From Gemmatimonadaceae bacterium (GTDB lineage: Bacteria > Gemmatimonadota > Gemmatimonadetes > Gemmatimonadales > Gemmatimonadaceae): a stretch of DNA of 64,000 bases. How positions within the stretch are numbered: position 1 is the first letter of the stretch; every line of letters starts with the position of its first letter. Location: positions 372,001 through 436,000 of the forward strand of contig JADZAN010000002.1 of NCBI GenBank assembly GCA_020852815.1, in the 5' to 3' direction. Shown in pieces: positions 15,423 through 26,314 of the stretch. The notes beneath the pieces were generated by a model. That model did not search any database, had not been told where the DNA came from, and saw nothing but the letters and a program-made list of their open reading frames with translations. The position numbers and the translations under genes are program-made.

Positions 15423-17531
15423 CTACGACGTGACCTTGTCGCCGACGTACTTTCTGATCCAGCCCAGCACCTCCTGGTACCAGAGGCGCGAGTTCTGGGG
15501 CTTGAGGATCCAGTGCCCCTCATCGGGATAGATGACGAAGCGCGACGGCACGCCCTGCCGCTGCAGCGCGCTGAAGAGCGAGACGCCCTCGTAGTACGGG
15601 ACGCGGAAGTCCTGTTCCCCGTGCAGGACGAGCATCGGCGTCCTCATGTTGCCGGCCGAGAGATGCGGCGACCAGCGGCGATACTGCTCGTCCATGGCCT
15701 TCTGCTGCCAGAACGGGGCGCCGAACTCCCACTCGGTGAACCAGATCTCCTCCGTGGCTCCGTACATGTTCTCCAGGTTGAAGATCCCCGCGTGCGAGAC
15801 AAGCGCCTTGAAGCGGTCGGTGTGGCCGGCCATCCAGTTGACCATGTAGCCGCCGAACGAGCCGCCGGCAGCCGCAACGCGAGTCCCGTCCATCCACGGG
15901 TTCCGCGCCAGCGCGGCATCGAGCCCCAGCATGAGGTCCTCGTACACCTTGCCGCCCCAGTCCTTCGTGACGCCGTCGGTGAAGGCCTGCCCGTAGCCGG
16001 TGGAGCCGCGCGGGTTGATGGCCACCACCGCGGCGCCGATGGAGGCAAACAATTGGAAGCTCCAACGTCCGCCCCAGTTGTCGAGCCACGCGCCTTGCGG
16101 CCCGCCGTGAATGAGGAAGACGACGGGGTATCGCCTGGCCGGGTCGAAGTTGGGCGGCTTGACGATGAAGCCATGCACCGAATCGCCCTGTGCGCCGGCG
16201 AACCAGAAGTCCTCGGCGGGGTTGAGCGAGAACGCGGTGAGTGCGGCATCGTTCTCGTGCGTGAGCTGCCGCTCGCGCCCCACCGGTTCCCTCGTGGGGA
16301 TGTCGGGGCGCACCCAGACCTCGGCCGGGTGGTCCACCGCGTCGCGGAGCCAGGCCAGCGTGCGCCCATCGCGCGACGCGGTGAAGCTTGTGTTGTTGTT
16401 CGCCGTGATCTCGGCCGTCGGCGGCATGGCCGCGCTCCCCGACGCCGTGAGCGCAATCCGGAAGAGCTTGTCCCGCCCGCGGTCGCCCGTGCCGACAAAG
16501 AGGGTGCGACTGTCGGGGGCGAAGAAGTACGACTCGGCGTTGCGGTCCCAGGCGGGGACGAGTTCGCGCGTGCTGCGCGACGCGCGATCGTGGAGCATCA
16601 GGCGCCAGCGATCGGACTCGAAGCCGGCACGCGCCTGCGACGCGAAGGCAATGAAGCGTCCGTCGGGCGAGTAAACCGGGTTCTGGTCGGCTCCCTTGTT
16701 GCTGGCGGTGATCACCGTGGGGGCGCCGCCGGCGGCGGGGACGGTGTAGACGTTTACGTCGGTCGACCACGCCTCTTCGCGCCCGGCGTCCTTTGCCGTG
16801 TAGGCAACCTCGTGTCCGTCGGGCGAGAAGGCGTACCCCTCGCTCCCCCCAAACGGCGGCAGCGGTACGTCGTAGCGTGCGCCGGCGGTGAGGTCCTTCA
16901 TTGCGCTGCCGTCGGTGGCCACGATGAACAGGTGCGAGCGCGTGCCGTCGCCCCAGGCGCTCCAGTGGCGGTACATCAGCGACTCGGTGACCCGCGCCTT
17001 GACCTTGCTGTCCGCCTGGGCACGGTCGCGCGCCGCGTTGCACGCGTTGTCCGAACACTCGGGGTAGACCGTCGTCGTGAAGGCGATGTGGTCACCGGCG
17101 GGCGACCAGACCGGGCCGCTGGCGCCGCCATTGAGCGTCGTCAGCTGGCGCGGCGCCGAGCCGTCGGCATCGGCAATCCAGAGCTGTCCCTGCGCGATGT
17201 AGGCCACCTGGTTGCCGTCGGGCGACCAGCGCGCCTCGGTGACCTGCAGTGAATCGTTGGGCCAGCGCCGTGTGGCACCACCGGCGAGCGTGACCATCCA
17301 TGTCGAGGGGACGCGCCGGTTGGCCTCGACATCGGTGACGCGAACGGTGTAGAGCAGGTGCGCGCCATCGGGCGAGAGCTGCGGGTCGGCAACCGCGCGC
17401 AGCGATGCCACATCGTCCCAGGTGATGGGGCGCCGCCCCGGCGTCGGTTGTTGCGCGTGCCCCGCCGCCACCGGCGACGTGAGCAGGGACAACGCGATGG
17501 CTGGGACGAGGGTGTGCACTCGAGGGCGCAT
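15423..17531 (-). CDS. Secreted S9 family (prolyl oligopeptidase-type) peptidase
   Basis: A 702-residue secreted serine peptidase of family S9 (acylaminoacyl/dipeptidyl peptidase group). It has a signal peptide (residues 1-27, ending GHAQQ) and then a seven-bladed beta-propeller with TolB/WD40-like repeats of the type SPDGxxxxY (about 40-430). The C-terminal alpha/beta hydrolase domain has Ser558 in GGSFGGY, Asp641 in HGEQDFRVP and His673 in DEGHWI. The spacing of this triad is typical of S9. It probably cleaves di- or tripeptides or acylated residues from peptide N-termini in the periplasm. The next upstream gene on the same strand is an Xaa-Pro peptidase, so the pair may act together on proline-containing peptides. 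Confidence 0.96.
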   Translation of the reverse strand: MRPRVHTLVPAIALSLLTSPVAAGHAQQPTPGRRPITWDDVASLRAVADPQLSPDGAHLLYTVRVTDVEANRRVPSTWMVTLAGGATRRWPNDSLQVTEARWSPDGNQVAYIAQGQLWIADADGSAPRQLTTLNGGASGPVWSPAGDHIAFTTTVYPECSDNACNAARDRAQADSKVKARVTESLMYRHWSAWGDGTRSHLFIVATDGSAMKDLTAGARYDVPLPPFGGSEGYAFSPDGHEVAYTAKDAGREEAWSTDVNVYTVPAAGGAPTVITASNKGADQNPVYSPDGRFIAFASQARAGFESDRWRLMLHDRASRSTRELVPAWDRNAESYFFAPDSRTLFVGTGDRGRDKLFRIALTASGSAAMPPTAEITANNNTSFTASRDGRTLAWLRDAVDHPAEVWVRPDIPTREPVGRERQLTHENDAALTAFSLNPAEDFWFAGAQGDSVHGFIVKPPNFDPARRYPVVFLIHGGPQGAWLDNWGGRWSFQLFASIGAAVVAINPRGSTGYGQAFTDGVTKDWGGKVYEDLMLGLDAALARNPWMDGTRVAAAGGSFGGYMVNWMAGHTDRFKALVSHAGIFNLENMYGATEEIWFTEWEFGAPFWQQKAMDEQYRRWSPHLSAGNMRTPMLVLHGEQDFRVPYYEGVSLFSALQRQGVPSRFVIYPDEGHWILKPQNSRLWYQEVLGWIRKYVGDKVTS

Positions 17532-17647
17532 GGTGTTGGCTCGTTCAGGGGCGCGTGGACCGCGCGCGCCGGGCGGGGGGTGCTGCGGGGGATGCTACGC
17601 GTGCGCGGCGGAGGGCGCCCTGAAGCCGGCGCCTATGCGGCCGCACC

Positions 17648-19225
17648 TTACATCTTGATGCAGGAGGTCGGCTTCTGGTATCGGGGGGCGGGGCGGGAGC
17701 CGTCCGACTTGTACCACTCCACCTTCGTGGCGTCGCGCGGCGGCGCGCCGCGTGCCGGCGTGCGCATGAGCGCCTCGATCTCGTCGATTTCGCGGGGGAG
17801 GCCGCACGACACCCACTCCACGCCCTGTTCGGTGACGACGTAGTCGTCCTCGATGCGCACCCCGATGTCGGCGTACTGCTTCACGGTCGCGCCGATCCGT
17901 GCCGCCAACTGCGCATTGCGCGGCGTGCGAGGGAGGATGTCCAGCAGGTTACCGCGCACGTAGATCCCCGGTTCGATGGTGAAGGCGCTTCCCGGGGCAA
18001 TCACGCCTGAGTAGTAGAACTGCTCCGGATCGTGCACTTCCAGCCCGATCCCGTGCCCCAGGCCGTGCATGTAGTACAGTTGCACCTGCGGGCACTGCCG
18101 CGGCGTTGCGCCGTCGGTGCAGTCGTAGGTTGCGCTCGGCGACTCGATGAGGCCAAGCCGCGCCAACCCGTTGGCGATGACGGCGCGCGCCGAGTCGTTC
18201 ATCTGGCGTGCCGGCGTTCCCGGGCGCGCGTTGCGTTCGGCGGAGGCCTGCGCCTCGCGCACCACCTGGTACACTGCGCGCTGCTCCGGCGTGAAGGTGC
18301 CGCTCACCGGGAACGAGCGCGTGAGGTCGGCCGCGTAGCCCTGGTACGTGGCGGCGACGTCCATCACGACGATGTCGCCGGCTTTCACGAAGCGATCGTC
18401 CCTGTTGTAGTGCAGTGTCGTCGAGTTCTCGCCGGAGCCCACGATTGATGCGTACGCCGGTCGGTCGGCGCCGTTGCGCCGGAACATGTACTCGACCAGC
18501 GCCTGGATCTCGAACTCGTTCATCCCCGGCTCGATGGCCAGCATCGCCTCGCGGTGCGCGTCCATCGAGATGGCGATCGCCTTGCGGAGGATCTCAAGCT
18601 CCCCCTCGCTCTTGGTGGCGCGCAGTCGGGCCACCTGCTGGTTGGCCCCAGCAATCGAGAGTTTGGGGTAGCGACGGCGCAGTTGATCGACGAACCGGTC
18701 GTCGCCGTTGAGCGTGTCGCCCGACTCGGCGATGTCGGCGAGGAGGCTGAGCTTCACCTCGCCCTGGAGGAGCGAGTCGAGCGCCGCCTCGAACTCGCCC
18801 GACAGGCGCGTCGCGACCTGCGTCATCTCGGCGGCCGCGGCGGTGCCGTTGCGCCTGCCGCTCCACACCTCCTGCGCCGGGTTCTTCCCCTGCACGAAGA
18901 GCGTCCAGCGCGCCTCCCCTCCCCTCTTCGTCATGAGGAGCGTGGCGTCGGCCTCGCGGTACCCCGTGAGGTACAGGAAGCCCGGCGACTGGAAGAACGA
19001 CATGTAGTCCTGCACCGGCGACACCGCCCCCCTGGCCACGAAGACGCCGTCTCCCAGCTTCCCAGCGAGCGCGGCGCGACGTTGCGCGTACTCGGCGAGC
19101 GGGATCTGCGCGCCGAGCGTGGCCCCAGCGATGAGCGGTGCGACGGCGGTCGCGACAAGGGCGGCGGCAGCGATGGCGCGCGTTGCGGCCCGCGTGCGAA
19201 GGGCGTGGGCGTGGGCGTGGAGCAT
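17648..19225 (-). CDS. pepP: Secreted Xaa-Pro aminopeptidase (M24B)
   Basis: A 525-residue exported aminopeptidase P-type enzyme that removes an N-terminal residue preceding proline. The N-terminal creatinase-like domain (about 45-220) is followed by the pita-bread catalytic domain. The five dinuclear metal ligands are seen in order: Asp in VVMDVAATY, Asp in YAADLTRS, His in GHGIGLEVHDPE, Glu in FTIEPGIYV and Glu in GVRIEDDYVVTE. The ATG at 19225 is chosen because it starts a plausible signal peptide (basic N-region, then AIAAAALVATAVAPLIAGATLGAQ, cleaved near GAQ). The N-region contains a His-Ala repeat encoded by GTGGGC-type runs. A guanine-rich tract sits just upstream. A C-terminal Cys pair may form a disulfide. 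Confidence 0.94.
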   Translation of the reverse strand: MLHAHAHALRTRAATRAIAAAALVATAVAPLIAGATLGAQIPLAEYAQRRAALAGKLGDGVFVARGAVSPVQDYMSFFQSPGFLYLTGYREADATLLMTKRGGEARWTLFVQGKNPAQEVWSGRRNGTAAAAEMTQVATRLSGEFEAALDSLLQGEVKLSLLADIAESGDTLNGDDRFVDQLRRRYPKLSIAGANQQVARLRATKSEGELEILRKAIAISMDAHREAMLAIEPGMNEFEIQALVEYMFRRNGADRPAYASIVGSGENSTTLHYNRDDRFVKAGDIVVMDVAATYQGYAADLTRSFPVSGTFTPEQRAVYQVVREAQASAERNARPGTPARQMNDSARAVIANGLARLGLIESPSATYDCTDGATPRQCPQVQLYYMHGLGHGIGLEVHDPEQFYYSGVIAPGSAFTIEPGIYVRGNLLDILPRTPRNAQLAARIGATVKQYADIGVRIEDDYVVTEQGVEWVSCGLPREIDEIEALMRTPARGAPPRDATKVEWYKSDGSRPAPRYQKPTSCIKM

Positions 19226-19233
19226 CCGAACCC

Positions 19234-19264
19234 GGGAGGAAGGGAGGGGGAGGGGGAGGGGGGG
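19234..19264 (+). other. Purine tract with potential G-quadruplex upstream of pepP
   Basis: Five or more guanine runs of three to six G, separated by one to five bases (GGG-AGGAA-GGG-A-GGGGG-A-GGGGG-A-GGGGGG), lie 9 bases upstream of the pepP ATG. The G-rich strand is the template strand of pepP. A second set of G runs (GGGCGT repeats) lies inside the first codons. The motif matches the usual G-quadruplex pattern; folding in the cell is not shown. Confidence 0.6.
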
Positions 19265-19268
19265 CCGA

Positions 19269-19297
19269 ACGGGCGGCAACGAATCGCTGCCGCCCGT
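19269..19297 (-). terminator. 10-bp hairpin downstream of the acyl-CoA dehydrogenase gene
   Basis: ACGGGCGGCA (19269-19278) pairs exactly with TGCCGCCCGT (19288-19297) across a nine-base loop. It lies about 115 bases after the stop of the acyl-CoA dehydrogenase gene and before pepP on the same strand, so it probably ends the upstream transcript. Confidence 0.6.
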
Positions 19298-19346
19298 GAA
19301 GAAACCGCGATTCAAGCTACACCGGAATAGCCGCTCCGGTTCAGCG

Positions 19347-19400
19347 GTCGCGCCGTTCGCGCCAGTCGCGCCAGTCGCGCCAGTCGCGCCAGTCGCGCCG
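19347..19400. repeat. Six tandem 9-bp repeats (GTCGCGCCA)
   Basis: Six head-to-tail 9-bp units read GTCGCGCCA with changes at the ends: the last base is G in the first and last units, and the second unit begins TT. They lie 13 bases after the stop of the acyl-CoA dehydrogenase gene. They are likely a short minisatellite in the 3' untranslated region; no function is apparent. Confidence 0.85.
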
Positions 19401-19412
19401 TACGCGACGCCC

Positions 19413-20558
19413 CTACTTGAGAACCGCCTTGGCGATGGTCTGCAGCTGCATGTTGGAGGTCCCTTCGTAGATCGTCCCGATCTTTGCGTCGCGGTAGAAC
19501 TTCTCGACCGGGTAGTCCTTGGTGTAGCCATAGCCGCCCAGCAGCTCGACGCAGAGCGAGGTCGTACGTTCGCACACCTGCGAGGAGAAGAGCTTGGCCA
19601 TGGCCCCCTCGCGGGCGATGTCCTGCCCGGCGTCCTTGAGGCGTGCCGCGTTGTACACCATGAGGCGGGCGGCCTCGACCTCGGTGGCAGCCTGCGCCAC
19701 CTGGAACTGGATCCCCTGGAACTCGGCGAGCGCCTTGCCAAACTGGCGTCGCTCCTTGAGGTAGGCGGTGGCCGCGCCTAACGCGCCCTGCGCAACGCCG
19801 ATCATCTGCGCCCCGATCCCGATGCGCCCCACGTTGAGCGTATCGATGGCGATCTTGTACCCCTGTCCCACGGCGCCGAGCACGTTGGCGTTCGGCACGC
19901 GGCAGTTGTCCAGGAGCAGCTCCACCGTGCTGGAGGCGCGGATTCCCAGCTTGTCCTCCTTCTTGCCCACGGCGAAGCCCGGGAAGTCGCGCTCGACGAT
20001 GAAGGCCGTGATGCCCTTGTAGCCGGCGGTGGGGTTCGCGTTGGCAAAGACGATGTAGACGCCGGCCTCGGCGCCGTTGGTGATCCAGAGCTTGCGCCCG
20101 TTGAGGATCCAATCGTCGCCGTCACGCTCGGCGCGCGTGGCCAGGGCAAAGGCGTCGGAGCCGGAGCCGGCTTCGGAGAGCGCGTACGAACCGACGGTCG
20201 CGGCGGTGAGCGCCGTGAGGTATTCGCCCTTCTGGGCGTCGGTGGCGTACGTGCGCAGCGGGTACTCGACGAGCGTGTTCTGCACGTCGACGAGAATGGC
20301 GGCCGACGCGTCGACCTTGCTGAGTTCCTCCACGGCGAGCGCGACCATCATCAGCGAGCCACCGGCGCCGCCATGTGCTTCGTCGACCTCGATCCCCATG
20401 AGACCGAGCTCGAACACCTTGGCAACGATGGATGGGTCGACCTTGCCGTTGCGCTCCATCTCGCTCACGAGGGGGCGAACCTCGTCGTTGGCGAAGGCGG
20501 CGACGGCGTCGCGAAAGAGGACTTCGTCCTCGGAGAGCGTCGTGAGCGGGGCGGTCAT
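19413..20558 (-). CDS. Acyl-CoA dehydrogenase (short/branched-chain type)
   Basis: A 381-residue FAD-dependent acyl-CoA dehydrogenase that introduces the alpha-beta double bond in acyl-CoA and passes electrons to electron transfer flavoprotein. It has the three family domains: N-terminal helical (1-115), middle beta (120-225, containing YALSEAGSGSDA and WITNGAEAGVY) and C-terminal helical (230-381, with RRQFGKALAEFQ). The catalytic base is Glu365 in IYEGTSN, the position used by short-chain and short/branched-chain enzymes. Length is normal. It probably acts in branched-chain amino acid or fatty acid breakdown, but no pathway neighbours are present. A strong hairpin separates it from the upstream metal efflux gene. 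Confidence 0.95.
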   Translation of the reverse strand: MTAPLTTLSEDEVLFRDAVAAFANDEVRPLVSEMERNGKVDPSIVAKVFELGLMGIEVDEAHGGAGGSLMMVALAVEELSKVDASAAILVDVQNTLVEYPLRTYATDAQKGEYLTALTAATVGSYALSEAGSGSDAFALATRAERDGDDWILNGRKLWITNGAEAGVYIVFANANPTAGYKGITAFIVERDFPGFAVGKKEDKLGIRASSTVELLLDNCRVPNANVLGAVGQGYKIAIDTLNVGRIGIGAQMIGVAQGALGAATAYLKERRQFGKALAEFQGIQFQVAQAATEVEAARLMVYNAARLKDAGQDIAREGAMAKLFSSQVCERTTSLCVELLGGYGYTKDYPVEKFYRDAKIGTIYEGTSNMQLQTIAKAVLK

Positions 20559-20586
20559 GGTCGTGTGGAGAGGAATGGGCCCGTCG

Positions 20587-20616
20587 CGCCGGCCGCGCGT
20601 GGGGGCGCGGCCGGCG
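20587..20616 (-). terminator. 12-bp hairpin downstream of czcA
   Basis: CGCCGGCCGCGC (20587-20598) and its exact reverse complement (20605-20616) enclose a six-base loop. It lies 42 bases after the stop of the efflux pump gene and before the acyl-CoA dehydrogenase start, so it probably terminates the efflux operon. Confidence 0.75.
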
Positions 20617-20657
20617 AGACGCCTCGTAATGTACTGCGCGCGGCCGCCGCCCGTCGC

Positions 20658-23792
<3,135 letters not shown>

Positions 23793-23795
23793 GCG

Positions 23796-24986
23796 TCAGC
23801 CCCCGCGCCGCTTCAGGATCTCGGCCTTTGCCACCGATGCGCCGCCCACGATCACCACCGTGCCGGTGTCCACGCCGCCCAGGATCTCGGCGCTGACCGT
23901 CGTGCGACGGCCGATACGTACGCGCACCGCCGTCAGGTGCATCCCGTCACCACGCGGCTCCGACACCACCACCACCGTGTCGCCGTCGAAGGCCTGGATG
24001 GCACCTGACGGAACCGTCGGGACCACCCTCCCCGCGGCGCCCGAGAGCTCCGCGTTGGCGAACATCTCCGGCTTGAGGATGCCGCGCGTGTCGCGCACCG
24101 CCGCATGCACCTCGATGGTGCGCGTGAGCGTGTCGACCGAGGGGAAGACGCGCGTCACCGTCGCATCGAAGCGCGCCGCGGGGGCAGCCGTGACCGTGAA
24201 GCTCACCGGCGCCCCCACACGCGCCGCCGCCGCCGCCGCGTCCGGCACCTGCAACACCAGCGTCAGCGCCGAGGTGCGGCTCACCGTCACCAGCGGCGCC
24301 CCCACCAGCACCACGTTGCCGGGCTGCACGTCGCGCGAGATGACCAGGCCATCCAGCGGCGCGCGCACCAGCACCCAGTGCGGATCCATCCCCGGCTGCT
24401 CCGGCCCGTCGCCCAGCAGGTGCTCGAGGAACTCCTCGGCGCGTACCAGCTCCGCCGTCGCGCTCTCCCGCGTCGCCTGGGCATCCGTGTGCAGCCCCCG
24501 CAGCTTCTCCAGCTCGGCCATCGACACGGCCTTGAGCCCGTACAGTCGCTCGCCGCGCTCGGCCGCGCTCTGTGCGACGCGCAGGTCCGATTCGGCACGC
24601 ATCACGTCTGCCTTGGCGCGCGACAGCGCGGCGCGCGCATCCATCATCTCGTGCGAATGGATCGCCACGAGGATCTCCCCCTTCCGCACGCGATCGCCAG
24701 GCATCGCGTACACCTTCACGATGCGTCCCTCGACGATCGAACCGATCGGTTCCGTCGCGCCCTGGTCGAGCGACAGGCGCCCCGGGGCGCGCCACGCATC
24801 GCGCCATGGCGTGCCCACGACCTTCGCGGTCGTGAAGCCAGCGATCTTCACCGACGCGGCCGTCAGCAGCGCCGTATCGGCTGGTGGCGTGGCGGCCACC
24901 GTGGCCGGAATGCTCGCTCCCTCGCTCGATTTGGAGCAGCCACTCGCGGCCGCGAGGAGAGCCAACCAGGCAACACGGGGACGCAT
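23796..24986 (-). CDS. czcB: Efflux RND periplasmic adaptor lipoprotein, CzcB/CusB family
   Basis: A membrane-fusion adaptor of about 396 residues that links the RND pump to the outer-membrane channel. The N-terminus is a lipoprotein signal (WLALLAAASGCSKSS, lipobox AASGC). The barrel-sandwich hybrid begins with GSIVEGRIVKVYAMPGDRV, followed by a helical hairpin (about 115-180, rich in Ala/Arg/Glu), and the sandwich closes at GLVISRDVQPGNVVLVG. Beta-barrel and membrane-proximal domains follow to residue 396. The ATG at 24986 overlaps the czcC stop (TGATG). A GTG one codon earlier also fits, since GGAG lies five bases before it. No His-rich or Met-rich N-terminal metal site is seen. Confidence 0.93.
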   Translation of the reverse strand: MRPRVAWLALLAAASGCSKSSEGASIPATVAATPPADTALLTAASVKIAGFTTAKVVGTPWRDAWRAPGRLSLDQGATEPIGSIVEGRIVKVYAMPGDRVRKGEILVAIHSHEMMDARAALSRAKADVMRAESDLRVAQSAAERGERLYGLKAVSMAELEKLRGLHTDAQATRESATAELVRAEEFLEHLLGDGPEQPGMDPHWVLVRAPLDGLVISRDVQPGNVVLVGAPLVTVSRTSALTLVLQVPDAAAAAARVGAPVSFTVTAAPAARFDATVTRVFPSVDTLTRTIEVHAAVRDTRGILKPEMFANAELSGAAGRVVPTVPSGAIQAFDGDTVVVVSEPRGDGMHLTAVRVRIGRRTTVSAEILGGVDTGTVVIVGGASVAKAEILKRRGG

Positions 24987-26236
24987 CACGGATTCTCCAG
25001 GAGCGGCGCCCCAAGGGCGCGATTGAGCTCGAGCTGGGCGAGATTCACGTCCATCGTCCAGCGCAGCGCCGCGGCGCGCGACTCGGCGCGCGCCCGCTGG
25101 GCCTCGATCAGTTCCATCAACGAAATGGCGCCCTCGCGGTACGCCCCCTCGGCGATTTGTGCCACTTCAGCGGCGCGCGCATCGACCCCCGCCGCCCCCG
25201 CCGCCAGTGCCTCGCGCATCGCCTGCATTCCCTGCAACGCCGCCGCCACTTCGCCACGCACGCGCAGCTCGGCGTCGCGCAACTCGGCCCTCGCCATCAG
25301 CGCCTCGCCGTGCGTGCGCTCGCGCGGCCCCTCGTTCCGGCTAAACAACGGCAGCGGGACGATGATCCCCAGCAGGCTCGTGTTGTAGCCCGCGGTCTGC
25401 TTGTAGCCCGTCACCACTTGCAGGTCGCTCACGACGCCGCGTCGCTCCGCCGCGGCGCGATGCGATGCCTCGTCGGCTGCATGCCGAAAGGCGGCGAGGT
25501 CCGGGCGCTGCGCCAGCGCGCGCGCGACCGCCGCCGCCTCGTCAGGCACCGTCGGCGCCGACGCCACCGACGCCAAGCCTGCCAGCGGCGGCAACGACTC
25601 CACCGCCATTCCCAGGAGTCGCGCCAGGTCGCCGCGTGCGCGCGCTGCCTCGGTTCGCGCCGTGGCTTCGGTCATGCGCGCGCGATCGGCCTCCAGCTTG
25701 GTGCGAACGGCGACCACCTCGGCGACCGCTCCCTCGCGAAAGCGCCGCTCGTCGAACTGCGCAATCTGCTCGCGTGCCACCCGCTCCTCGGTCGCGACGT
25801 GCAGCAGCTCGCCGCCGAGCGCGGCCCGCCAGAAGGCGCGCATCACCTCCGCGTCGATCGCGCGCGCGGCCACGGCCGAATCGGCGCGCCCGCGCTGGGT
25901 GAGCGCCGTCCCCGCCGTGCGGATCGCCAGTCGTCGTCCCGTGATGTCGACGGGGAGCTGCACCGTGGCGAAGATGTCCGGCTGCAAGACGCTCTGCATG
26001 TTCTCGCGCCGCCACTCGAGCGTCGGGTTGGGAAACGCGCCGTCGGTCCTGGCGCGCCCCTGCGCCACGAGGCGCCGCGCGTGCGCCGCCTCGCTCCACG
26101 GACCGCGCGCGCGCGCCATCACGACGGCTTGCTGAAGGGTCAGCGCCCCCCCACCCTGCGCCGACTGCCCGTGGGCGGTCGAGACGAGGGCAGCGAAAGC
26201 GCAGGACACCGAAATGGCGAGTCTCATGGCTCGCAT
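24986..26236 (-). CDS. czcC: TolC-family outer membrane channel, CzcC/CusC-like
   Basis: A 416-residue outer-membrane efflux channel of the TolC (OEP) family, giving the exit duct of the CzcCBA pump. It starts with a signal peptide (MRLAISVSCAFAALVSTAHG). The body has two OEP repeats with long Ala/Arg/Glu helices (about 50-230 and 235-410), including QQAVVMARARGPW near the start and ISLMELIEAQRARAE near the end. The ATG at 26236 has GGGAG five bases upstream; an ATG at 26227 and a TTG at 26251 are alternatives. The gene follows the histidine kinase stop by 78 bases, a gap that holds a direct-repeat candidate regulator site. Confidence 0.92.
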   Translation of the reverse strand: MRAMRLAISVSCAFAALVSTAHGQSAQGGGALTLQQAVVMARARGPWSEAAHARRLVAQGRARTDGAFPNPTLEWRRENMQSVLQPDIFATVQLPVDITGRRLAIRTAGTALTQRGRADSAVAARAIDAEVMRAFWRAALGGELLHVATEERVAREQIAQFDERRFREGAVAEVVAVRTKLEADRARMTEATARTEAARARGDLARLLGMAVESLPPLAGLASVASAPTVPDEAAAVARALAQRPDLAAFRHAADEASHRAAAERRGVVSDLQVVTGYKQTAGYNTSLLGIIVPLPLFSRNEGPRERTHGEALMARAELRDAELRVRGEVAAALQGMQAMREALAAGAAGVDARAAEVAQIAEGAYREGAISLMELIEAQRARAESRAAALRWTMDVNLAQLELNRALGAPLLENP

Positions 26237-26245
26237 CCTAGCTCC

Positions 26246-26289
26246 CGGCAATGAACCGATTATGAACGATGTTAAGCTTTCACAAGCGC
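26246..26289 (-). promoter_or_regulatory. Candidate promoter with 11-bp-period direct repeats before czcC
   Basis: On the minus strand the gap between kinase and czcC contains TTCATAATCGG directly followed by TTCATTGCCGG, two copies of TTCAT exactly 11 bp apart. OmpR-type regulators typically bind such direct repeats. A CATAAT -10-like box overlaps the first copy, with CTTGTG 16 bases upstream. This suggests a metal-inducible internal promoter used by the adjacent response regulator; it is inference from spacing only. Confidence 0.4.
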
Positions 26290-26314
26290 CGCGAGGACAA
26301 CGCCCCGCTCCGTC

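Noticed and set aside
15384-17252. 622-codon plus-strand open frame opposite the S9 peptidase
   Set aside because: The minus strand has signal peptide, propeller repeats and the Ser-Asp-His triad; the plus frame has no recognisable domain.
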